Shown here: positions 1 through 4,839 of the stretch, piece by piece
Layout of the letters: each line of letters opens with the position of its first letter
Position numbering within the stretch: the stretch's first letter is position 1
NCBI GenBank assembly: GCA_036499165.1
Contig: DASYEE010000130.1
Span: 1-7,389, forward strand
Reading direction: 5' to 3'
DNA: 7,389 nucleotides
Source: Galbitalea sp036499165
Lineage (GTDB): Bacteria; Actinomycetota; Actinomycetes; Actinomycetales; Microbacteriaceae
Translations under genes and position numbers: made by a program
Notes under the pieces: generated by a model
Told to the model about the DNA's origin: nothing
The model's input: only the letters and a program-made list of their open reading frames with translations
Databases searched by the model: none

Positions 1-280
1 CGTGTGGCATGACGTCGCCCTCGCGCCGGACTCGCCGCTCGCCTCCACGACGGGGAGCACTCGACTCCGCGTGGCGTCGGGCCACCACCAGGGCATCCAC
101 AAGGTGGGGTCGGGTCTCGCGGTCGTCGCGACCTCCGACGATGGACTGGTGGAAGCCATCGCGAGCGACCGACCCGGCGAATGGATCCTCGGCGTGCAGT
201 GGCATCCCGAGATCGCGGACGGCGATCCGACGGGGGAGCAGGCACCGTTCGCGCTGCTGCGGGAAGCTCTGGAGGGATGA
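1..280 (+). CDS. PuuD-like gamma-glutamyl-GABA hydrolase / class I glutamine amidotransferase, C-terminal part
   Basis: Only the last ~92 codons are in the window; the frame is open to the left edge, so the 5' part, including the nucleophile Cys, lies outside. The visible part contains GHHQGIHKVGSGL and then GVQWHPE, the C-terminal signature of the peptidase C26 / PuuD branch of class I glutamine amidotransferases. The His and Glu of WHPE complete the Cys-His-Glu triad. The family hydrolyses gamma-glutamyl amide bonds, for example gamma-glutamyl-GABA in putrescine degradation, in the cytoplasm. The substrate cannot be decided from this fragment. The stop is TGA at 278-280. The gene faces the minus-strand nuclease-like gene tail to tail with 23 bp between the stops. 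This is ordinary chromosomal background, outside the integrated element. Confidence 0.88.
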   Translation, partial: VWHDVALAPDSPLASTTGSTRLRVASGHHQGIHKVGSGLAVVATSDDGLVEAIASDRPGEWILGVQWHPEIADGDPTGEQAPFALLREALEG

Positions 281-303
281 CGGAAAGCGACCTGCGTGCT
301 CCT

Positions 304-705
304 CTAGCGCTGGACGCTGACGCCGCCGTCCTGGTCGACCCAGAGGACCAAAACGCCGACCATGGACAGCGCCGCCGCGACCCGGTTGACTTCACGCCGG
401 TGGGCTGCGTTGTCGGGCAAAGCGATCGCCGCGATCGAGGCACCCTCTGACACCACCCGCAGAGACCGAAGCACTGCGACGCCGACATGAGTCGAGGCTT
501 GGCCCTGATTGAACGCTTGCCCGAACTTTGATGTGTGAGTCTTCGAGCTCCCTTCGCCCTTCGCCTCGACGACCAGGCGTTCGCCGCCACGCGTCGCCAC
601 GATGTCGTCGCCGTGCTGCGTGGCGAGGGCCGTGCTCTCGATCTGCCAGCCGTCCGCCCGGAGATGAGCCGCAACTGCGTTCACGACGTCGTCTTCGTAG
701 AGCAC
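304..705 (-). CDS. Small PD-(D/E)xK restriction-endonuclease-like protein
   Basis: About 133 aa. The sequence begins YEDDVVNAVAAHLRADGW (helix), followed by GDDIVA and then RLVVEAKGEG. This is the GxD-(x)n-ExK pattern of the restriction-endonuclease-like nuclease fold: Asp34, Glu47 and Lys49 counted from the chosen start are the likely metal-binding and catalytic residues. A Gln-rich helix (KFGQAFNQGQ) follows, as in Mrr-like and related stand-alone domains. The frame is open upstream to 783, but that extension is a low-complexity Ser run overlapping the preceding gene. I therefore place the start at the GTG at 705-703, 10 nt after the stop of the DUF2510 gene. No strong ribosome-binding site precedes it, so translational coupling is likely. 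No DNA-recognition domain or methylase is adjacent. It could be a degenerate nuclease, a type IV-like enzyme or a repair nuclease; the DNA target is unknown. Confidence 0.72.
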   Translation of the reverse strand: MLYEDDVVNAVAAHLRADGWQIESTALATQHGDDIVATRGGERLVVEAKGEGSSKTHTSKFGQAFNQGQASTHVGVAVLRSLRVVSEGASIAAIALPDNAAHRREVNRVAAALSMVGVLVLWVDQDGGVSVQR

Positions 706-715
706 GCTCGGTGCC

Positions 716-1114
716 CTACCGACGCTGGATGGTGAAGACGATGCAGAACACCAGGCAGATGACGAAGACGATTGCTCCGCCAAGAATGAGAGCGACCGTC
801 AGTGGAGTTGAACCAGCGAAGATCGTGACAACGATTCCGATCGCAGCGAGGAGCACCCCGAGCATGCCGAACCCGGCTGCGCGATTTGCCAGCTTTCTCG
901 GCGTGGGCGGAACTACGTATTGCGCAGTCTGAGCGGGCTGGGAATAGTCTGGTTGCGCAACCATCGGCGCTGGCATGCCGGGGGCCGTCGGGGTTGGAAC
1001 CGGCTTGGTGTGGTCGGTCCAGACAGCACCGTCCCAGAAACGGAGTTGACCGGGCGTGGACGGGTCCAGGTACCAGTCAGGGCTAGGCGCCCCTTGAGGT
1101 GTGCCGTTAGTCAT
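716..1114 (-). CDS. DUF2510 domain-containing membrane protein
   Basis: 132 aa from the ATG at 1114-1112. Residues ~11-36 (PDWYLDPSTPGQLRFWDGAVWTDHT, shown here only by its W/F/D/G pattern) match the short actinobacterial DUF2510 motif WYxDP...LRWWDGxxWTxHT. A Pro/Ala/Gln-rich linker (~37-72) follows, then two hydrophobic helices (~79-100 and ~104-128) and a short basic tail (TIQRR). DUF2510 typically sits at the cytoplasmic N-terminus of small actinobacterial membrane proteins of unknown role. The open frame extends to 1186, but the ATG at 1114 begins just before the domain and has a -10-like TACGGT six bases upstream with no Shine-Dalgarno, which fits a leaderless start. The nuclease-like gene follows 10 nt downstream, so the two probably form an operon. 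Confidence 0.8.
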   Translation of the reverse strand: MTNGTPQGAPSPDWYLDPSTPGQLRFWDGAVWTDHTKPVPTPTAPGMPAPMVAQPDYSQPAQTAQYVVPPTPRKLANRAAGFGMLGVLLAAIGIVVTIFAGSTPLTVALILGGAIVFVICLVFCIVFTIQRR

Positions 1115-1120
1115 AGGTGA

Positions 1121-1126
1121 ACCGTA
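1121..1126 (-). promoter_or_regulatory. Candidate -10 hexamer (TACGGT) for a leaderless DUF2510 transcript
   Basis: On the minus strand TACGGT fits the actinobacterial TANNNT -10 pattern and ends six bases before the ATG at 1114. Transcription would begin at or next to the start codon, which fits the missing Shine-Dalgarno. No convincing -35 is visible at standard spacing. Confidence 0.4.
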
Positions 1127-1396
1127 TCGCCGTGAAGACGCGACATCGGCGCAAAACGGGGAGCTAGCTGGAGCGCGGTCGCGCATTTCGGACGCCGGGA
1201 TGTCACTTGCGGCCGCCTGCTGGATCTCGTGGAATTCGCTGCCATCGCGATAGCGACAGTAGAGACGTCGCCGGGACTAGGGGACGATGTACGCCGCTCT
1301 TACGATCTGAGTTATCCGTGATCGGCTGGCTCTGCGAAGTCGACCAAGTCTTGTCCAGGTATTGCCCGATGACCCCGACTGGCCAACAAACGTAAG
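1127..1396. other. Intergenic stretch with no recognisable gene
   Basis: About 270 bp of chromosomal sequence lie between the DUF2510 gene and the left attachment repeat. A 62-codon open frame exists on the plus strand (1207-1395), but it has no ribosome-binding site, no domain and a skewed composition. I see no tRNA, no strong terminator and no repeat here. Before integration this sequence would have lain directly downstream of the tRNA-Gly gene. Confidence 0.5.
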
Positions 1397-1438
1397 GGAG
1401 GGGATGACGGGAATCGAACCCGCGTAATCAGTTTGGAA
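1397..1438 (-). repeat. Left attachment site core (attL), duplicated 3' half of tRNA-Gly
   Basis: Forty-two bases identical to 6845-6886. The copy covers, on the minus strand, the tRNA from U33 of the anticodon loop through anticodon, variable region, T-arm, acceptor 3' strand, discriminator and CC. Just beyond it the first difference (A at 1439 versus G at 6887) corresponds to anticodon-loop position 32. The anticodon arm here forms a longer dyad (CAGTTT GGA AAACTG, 1429-1443), a likely pair of integrase core-binding sites around the crossover region. Confidence 0.88.
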
Positions 1439-1465
1439 AACTGCTCCAAGCCGACCGACATCCCT
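1399..1465 (-). pseudogene. Degenerate tRNA-Gly-like sequence across attL
   Basis: Read on the minus strand, the duplicated tRNA 3' half is preceded by element-derived sequence that still begins AGGGATG (1465-1459). This can pair with the CATCCCC acceptor 3' strand over six base pairs. The anticodon loop TTTCCAA keeps the TCC anticodon. The middle (TCGGTCGGCTTGGAG) is about four bases shorter than the real D-arm region and lacks the GCTC/GAGC stem. The total is 67 nt against 71 in the intact gene, and the 3' end reads CCC instead of CCA. It looks like a tRNA-derived attachment site carried by the element, not a working tRNA. Confidence 0.5.
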
Positions 1466-1471
1466 GCAAAA

Positions 1472-1488
1472 CCCCGGAATCACGGGCG
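1472..1488 (+). repeat. End-associated box, left copy
   Basis: CCCCGGAATCACGGGCG matches the reverse complement of 6820-6836 at 15 of 17 positions. The box is itself a near palindrome (CCCGGRATYACGGG), so it also aligns to the right copy as a direct repeat at 12 of its 14 shared positions. It lies 33 bp inside the left core. It could be an accessory or excisionase-type protein site; this is inference. Confidence 0.4.
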
Positions 1489-1530
1489 GAACATGTTCCC
1501 GCCTCACTGACTTCCAGCAATCAGGCTAGT

Positions 1531-1555
1531 GATTCTGCACGCGATTCTGCACGCA
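1531..1555 (+). repeat. Probable integrase arm-type sites, left end (two tandem 12-mers)
   Basis: Two perfect tandem copies of GATTCTGCACGC (1531-1542, 1543-1554) plus a following A are repeated exactly, in the same orientation, at 6752-6776 near the other end. Short direct repeats on both sides of the attachment core are the hallmark of arm-type sites bound by the N-terminal domain of tyrosine integrases. This copy ends 33 bp before the first cargo gene and may overlap its promoter region. Confidence 0.72.
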
Positions 1556-1574
1556 TTCGCCCCACGAGCGTCGA

Positions 1575-1580
1575 TACGCT
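1575..1580 (+). promoter_or_regulatory. Candidate -10 hexamer (TACGCT) for the 1588 gene
   Basis: TACGCT ends seven bases before the GTG at 1588. The same hexamer at the same distance precedes the ATG at 4840. No Shine-Dalgarno is present, so a leaderless message is likely. The -35 position falls in or beside the integrase arm repeats and shows no clear TTGAC. Confidence 0.45.
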
Positions 1581-1587
1581 GCCTCAC

Positions 1588-2685
1588 GTGTCCCAGGAGA
1601 ACGGATCGCAGGCTGGAACTTTCACCCGTGCCCGACGCCTTGTGTTCCTAGTCAGCTCTCTGGTGCTCGGGGTCCTCGTCATCATCGCGGGAAACGTGTT
1701 TACGCTCGTCTCTCTGGTCCAGGCCTCGGGCGCGGCGCCGCTGTGGACCTACTGGGCCGGAGTCGCCGCCAACCTCGGTACCACCGTCTTCTTGGCGGCA
1801 GTCCTCGTCTGGTTCGAGCGCCAGCTGACGACCCGAGTCGATCGGGTTGAGCGGCAGACGACAGCCATCCGCAGCGAGAACGCAGAACTCCGAGCCGAGA
1901 CAGAGCGCCTGGCTCAAACGATCGACACCCGTCTAACTGAACTCGATGAGCAGGCCGCTCGGCGGTCGGCGGCGATCTTGGAACGGCAGGCCGAAGCCGT
2001 AGACGCGCTGGGAGAGGACGGGTCCCGGCACGCCGTCCTGAACGCGATGCGGGTCGCTCAGGGGCTCGGGGCTATTCGTGGACTCGGCAATCCACCAACG
2101 ACCTACGAACTGGCTGTTCCAGGCGGTCAACTTCCGCAGGCGCCGCCGATCAGGATCGGATACCGGGTGGCTCGCGATACGGACTTCGAGAGCACGCCGG
2201 AGTCCCTCTATCTCCGATATGGCGACGGAGACCTCGGGACCACAGTGGTCGACTGGTCGAGCGACGCCACCGTCATCGACGTTCTGGAAGAACTGCGGCA
2301 GAGCATGATCCGCGACCACGACGCTGGTCGACTTGCAGCAACTCTCCGGCCGGAAGCCATTGTTCAAAACCTCCACGAGACCCTGGCGCTCGCAGTCCGA
2401 CGGAGGCAAGGAGGGACGACCTGGATAACCGGCTCGCCGGTCTTCGAGCTAGTCGCGCCGGGGTGGGTCATCACTCAAGCCGGGGTCGAGTCCGAGGAAC
2501 ATCGCCGAGTCGTGATCGAGGCGTCCGCCTATGAGCATTTTGAACCGGACCTGCCATGGGGGGCTGGTTTCATCTCGGAGCACATGCCCGCGATGCCGAC
2601 ATGGGTTGACCCCGATGACTGGGCGCGTGGCCGGACTCGGGGCGCGATCTACTTCGAAGAGGTCGACCCCACCACGCAGTTCTGA
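1588..2685 (+). CDS. Hypothetical two-helix membrane protein with coiled coil and cytoplasmic domain
   Basis: 365 aa from a GTG. I do not recognise a named family. A short polar N-terminus is followed by two membrane helices (~17-44 and ~53-76). After a basic turn comes a long charged, heptad-like segment (~77-141, rich in E, R, L and A), probably a coiled coil, and then a soluble C-terminal domain (~150-365) with mixed alpha/beta character. The short loop between helices puts both ends on the same, probably cytoplasmic, side. No enzyme motif is evident. The start is chosen because a TACGCT -10-like hexamer lies seven bases upstream and the protein begins shortly before the first helix. It is the first gene at the left end of the element and points inward, convergent with the 2720-3277 gene with 34 bp between stops. 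It could be an oligomeric membrane sensor or effector; this is inference. Confidence 0.75.
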   Translation: MSQENGSQAGTFTRARRLVFLVSSLVLGVLVIIAGNVFTLVSLVQASGAAPLWTYWAGVAANLGTTVFLAAVLVWFERQLTTRVDRVERQTTAIRSENAELRAETERLAQTIDTRLTELDEQAARRSAAILERQAEAVDALGEDGSRHAVLNAMRVAQGLGAIRGLGNPPTTYELAVPGGQLPQAPPIRIGYRVARDTDFESTPESLYLRYGDGDLGTTVVDWSSDATVIDVLEELRQSMIRDHDAGRLAATLRPEAIVQNLHETLALAVRRRQGGTTWITGSPVFELVAPGWVITQAGVESEEHRRVVIEASAYEHFEPDLPWGAGFISEHMPAMPTWVDPDDWARGRTRGAIYFEEVDPTTQF

Positions 2686-2719
2686 GTTCACACGGCGGCG
2701 AGGGCAAGCTGCCGAAACG

Positions 2720-3277
2720 CTAGGGGGTTGGGGCTGAGGGCAAGGCCGCGACGTATGCCGCCCCGGCTTTGCGCCCGGTCAGGGAGGCGGGCGGCCGCAT
2801 TGCTGCTCTGTCGCTCTGTGTCCACACGATGGCCTGCCGCGCTCGCGTCCACGGGAGGAGGGGGCGATCCCAAGTGAAGTAGATCAGGATGCCGAGCGGC
2901 TTGTTCACCTGCATGCGCAGCGAGTTCGGTTGATCGAAGATACCCGCGGTGACCACGCTCGAATCTTGGAACAGGAACCACTGGATGTCGCCGGGCGCGA
3001 GGACTGGGCGCCGCCAAATCGAGTCATCGCCTTCGATGGTGAGGCCGGTAAAGCTGAGACCTCGATACCCGACATTCAAGTTCCGTGCAGCCCGCGAACC
3101 CTTTCGATACCCGAGCGCAAGCACTAGCGAATCCGAACTATATGACGCTACGTCGAAGAGGATGCGAGGCCTGGTCAGGTAGGCCGACACCAAGCTCACC
3201 GCCACCACCAGGAATCCGACGACCCCGAGCACGTCGGCGATCCTCGCGAGTACCAGCCAGCCGGTGTCGTCGGACAT
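2720..3277 (-). CDS. Hypothetical one-helix membrane protein with TRP-ARN beta-rich domain
   Basis: 185 aa from the ATG at 3277-3275. One membrane helix (~12-34) is followed directly by TRP (35-37) and a beta-rich segment ending SRAARNLNV (ARN at 64-66). The rest alternates short hydrophobic strands and loops, including PVLAPGDIQWFLF, up to a Pro/Ala-rich tail. The TRP - 26 residues - ARN spacing closely resembles the protein at 4840-5628 (TRP - 24 residues - ARN), suggesting a shared beta-sandwich-like domain. I recognise no named family or catalytic motif. A -10-like TAGCCT ends six bases before the start and there is no Shine-Dalgarno. The gene is separated by 157 bp from the polytopic protein gene upstream on the same strand, so it probably has its own promoter. 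Confidence 0.72.
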   Translation of the reverse strand: MSDDTGWLVLARIADVLGVVGFLVVAVSLVSAYLTRPRILFDVASYSSDSLVLALGYRKGSRAARNLNVGYRGLSFTGLTIEGDDSIWRRPVLAPGDIQWFLFQDSSVVTAGIFDQPNSLRMQVNKPLGILIYFTWDRPLLPWTRARQAIVWTQSDRAAMRPPASLTGRKAGAAYVAALPSAPTP

Positions 3278-3283
3278 GCCCGA

Positions 3284-3289
3284 AGGCTA
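3284..3289 (-). promoter_or_regulatory. Candidate -10 hexamer (TAGCCT) for the 3277 gene
   Basis: On the minus strand TAGCCT fits TANNNT and ends six bases before the ATG, consistent with leaderless transcription. No standard -35 is seen. The direct repeats at 3298-3309 and 3319-3330 lie in the upstream promoter region. Confidence 0.35.
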
Positions 3290-3297
3290 GCCGGTCC

Positions 3298-3330
3298 GAA
3301 TCTTGTATGTGGCGATCAGAATCTTGTTTG
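3298..3330. repeat. 12-bp direct repeat, two helical turns apart, upstream of the 3277 gene
   Basis: GAATCTTGTATG (3298-3309) and GAATCTTGTTTG (3319-3330) differ at one base and are 21 bp apart start to start. That places both on the same face of the helix. Their position around the expected -35 region of the minus-strand gene makes them candidate regulator-binding sites. Confidence 0.4.
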
Positions 3331-3351
3331 CCCGAGGCCACTAACACCCGG

Positions 3352-3420
3352 CCGGTAGACTGGGCTCGCTCTCCGAGAGCAATCGGGCCCGGCGGCCTTG
3401 CCCGCTACCGGGGCCTTCTC
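3352..3420 (+). ncRNA. Candidate structured RNA or terminator region
   Basis: This GC-rich stretch can fold in several nested ways. A long-range stem pairs CCGGTAG (3352-3358) with CTACCGG (3405-3411). Inside it is a tight GCTCT-CCG-AGAGC hairpin (3368-3380). As an alternative, GGGCCCGG pairs with CCGGGGCC over eight positions with one mismatch, and TTCTCTTT follows directly. The plus strand therefore ends in a terminator-like stem plus T-rich tract. TAGACT (3356-3361) could be a -10 for a short plus-strand RNA, but no -35 is clear. It may instead be a terminator between the two minus-strand genes. I do not recognise a known RNA family. Confidence 0.3.
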
Positions 3421-3434
3421 TTTGCCACCTGTAG

Positions 3435-4760
3435 TTAGTTGAGCGGCTCGTCGTTCTTGACCCAATCCGGCTGCAGTTCCGGTTCCCTCGTCGTGTCGAC
3501 CCATCGAGGGTCACCATCGCCGGGCCAAGTCGTCGGCGGCTCGCCGCCTGCGTATTGCCACTCGCTCCGCGGTCCTGACCCGCCCATGCCGAGAACCCAG
3601 CCGCTCGGGAGCACGCGCCAGCCGCGCCACTTCTGGCCGTCGGCCGTCGTTTCGACCACCAAGCCGTGGTTCTCAGGCAGTCCGTACTTCGGAGCGTCGA
3701 CCATCGTGTCCGTGAGGTCGTTCCAGTACCGGTTGCCGTTGCCCTCGTAGCGGCCCATCTGAGTAACGCTGATCCATTCCAACCGGCTCTTGGTCACCTG
3801 GAACTCACGCCGGTCCAGTTGGGCGCCGTCGGCGTCCGTGCCGGTCCTGCCACTGTTCTCCTTCAGCGCTTCGACGCGATCGTGCTCGGCGGCGTCCCGC
3901 CGCTTCAGGTCCTGGCGGTAGTCGCGCATCAGGCCTCGGGCCTCTCGGTACCCGCTGGCGTTCGCCAATGCGTTGTAGCGGCCATCGAAGCGTGCGGCGA
4001 GGCTCACCCGGAGCCGGACACCGAAGATCACGGCGAGCGCAATCCCGAAGGGCAACTGGCGCCTCTTGGCGCGGAGCCATGCGAGACGGACGATCAACGA
4101 CTCCGCGACCATGAGGAAGGCCACGCCGTAGAAGAAGGGGAACAGCAGTGCGGGAAGCCAGATCGAGAGCGCGAACTCCAAGAGGACTCCCTCGCCATCG
4201 AGGTTGGGCCAATCCCTCAGGAGTGAGACGGTCGTCCAGATGATCGAGCCGACAAGCACCAGCAGCAGCAGGAAGCCGAAGATGGCCTGCAGTGGCCGCC
4301 ACTCCTTCTTCGTGCCAGCGACCGCGAAGCAGAGCGCCACGACCGTGATGAACGGCTGCAGCAGGAGTTCGGCCCAGAGCGGGAACGTTTCCAGGTTCAG
4401 ATAGAACGCGAGCAGCGTCGTGATGCCGATCGCCTCGCGGACAAGGTCGCGCACAATGGCCCCGCCGGACTTGGCGTTGTTGAGGCGGAACAGTATTGGG
4501 ATCGCGAGCACCAGGGTGATGATGACCGCATCCTTCAGGAGGTCCCAGGACCGCACGTGCAGAAGCCAGCCGATCGTGAGGCACCCGGCGATCCAGACGA
4601 ACATAGCGATGAAGAGCCCGGCGACCTTGGCGACCCAGAACGCGCGAAGAACTGCGAGCGCCATCGGACCGTAGCGGCGCCGCCATTTGGGCACGACCAC
4701 GAGGACGACCGCGGTCGCGCCGATCAGGATCAGCGTGGCCCACTCGCGACTGTTGAGCAT
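3435..4760 (-). CDS. Hypothetical polytopic membrane protein with cytoplasmic C-terminal domain
   Basis: 441 aa, the largest cargo protein. The first ~250 residues hold about seven or eight hydrophobic segments (roughly 8-24, 40-67, 74-92, 105-122, 126-147, 158-180, 191-222, 233-249) joined by short, often basic loops. A charged helical stretch follows (~268-300, YRQDLKRRDAAEHDRVEALK). Next is a soluble C-terminal domain with SRLEWISVTQMGRYEGNG, GLPENHGLVVE, KWRGWRVLPSGWVLGMG and a Trp/Pro-rich end. I recognise neither a transporter signature nor a named domain. The ATG at 4760 has GAGG at seven bases spacing within an AGGGGGG run, unlike the leaderless neighbours. A -10-like TAGCGT lies about 19 bases upstream. 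It is divergent from the gene at 4840 and shares its 79-bp upstream region, so co-regulation is likely. Confidence 0.75.
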   Translation of the reverse strand: MLNSREWATLILIGATAVVLVVVPKWRRRYGPMALAVLRAFWVAKVAGLFIAMFVWIAGCLTIGWLLHVRSWDLLKDAVIITLVLAIPILFRLNNAKSGGAIVRDLVREAIGITTLLAFYLNLETFPLWAELLLQPFITVVALCFAVAGTKKEWRPLQAIFGFLLLLVLVGSIIWTTVSLLRDWPNLDGEGVLLEFALSIWLPALLFPFFYGVAFLMVAESLIVRLAWLRAKRRQLPFGIALAVIFGVRLRVSLAARFDGRYNALANASGYREARGLMRDYRQDLKRRDAAEHDRVEALKENSGRTGTDADGAQLDRREFQVTKSRLEWISVTQMGRYEGNGNRYWNDLTDTMVDAPKYGLPENHGLVVETTADGQKWRGWRVLPSGWVLGMGGSGPRSEWQYAGGEPPTTWPGDGDPRWVDTTREPELQPDWVKNDEPLN

Positions 4761-4778
4761 CAGCCCCCCTCGGCGCGG

Positions 4779-4784
4779 ACGCTA
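4779..4784 (-). promoter_or_regulatory. Candidate -10 hexamer (TAGCGT) for the 4760 gene
   Basis: TAGCGT on the minus strand fits TANNNT. It would give a short leader carrying the GAGG Shine-Dalgarno at 4771-4768. The palindrome at 4786-4803 would occupy the space between this hexamer and its -35 position. Confidence 0.35.
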
Positions 4785-4785
4785 T

Positions 4786-4803
4786 CAGTGACCATCGTCA
4801 CTG
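4786..4803. promoter_or_regulatory. Candidate operator palindrome between divergent cargo genes
   Basis: CAGTGAC-CATC-GTCACTG is a perfect 7-bp inverted repeat with a 4-bp spacer in the 79-bp divergent intergenic region (4761-4839). It lies between the two candidate -10 hexamers, immediately upstream of both, where a dimeric regulator could control both promoters. No regulator gene is recognised in the element, so the binding protein would be host-encoded or one of the unknown cargo proteins. Confidence 0.5.
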
Positions 4804-4826
4804 TGTGCATGAGCGGCGGTCGCCGC

Positions 4827-4832
4827 TACGCT
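4827..4832 (+). promoter_or_regulatory. Candidate -10 hexamer (TACGCT) for the 4840 gene
   Basis: TACGCT ends seven bases before the ATG, the same hexamer and spacing as at the 1588 gene, with no Shine-Dalgarno. A leaderless transcript is likely. Confidence 0.45.
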
Positions 4833-4839
4833 CGCGCCC

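Noticed and set aside
304..783. Longer nuclease-like protein starting at 783
   Set aside because: The extra N-terminus is a Ser-rich low-complexity stretch overlapping the upstream gene; the domain begins right after the GTG at 705.
1207..1395. 62-codon plus-strand frame in the left intergenic region
   Set aside because: No ribosome-binding site, no recognisable domain and poor coding character.
1489..1498. GAACATGTTC palindrome as a possible LexA box
   Set aside because: The actinobacterial LexA consensus has four bases between GAAC and GTTC; here there are two. It lies within the left end of the element and may simply be part of a small hairpin.
1277..1507. 76-codon minus-strand frame across attL
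   Set aside because: It translates the duplicated tRNA sequence and is not a protein gene.
1531..1554. Tandem 12-mers as a CRISPR or satellite repeat
   Set aside because: Only two copies at each end without spacers; the match at the two element ends fits integrase arm sites.
3666..4226. Plus-strand frame of 186 codons opposite the polytopic protein gene
   Set aside because: Antisense shadow with no ribosome-binding site; the minus-strand frame shows clear membrane helices.
3805..4743. 312-codon open frame on the minus strand
   Set aside because: It lies within the polytopic membrane protein gene in another frame, is Arg/Gly/Pro-rich without domain sense, and is a typical high-GC shadow.
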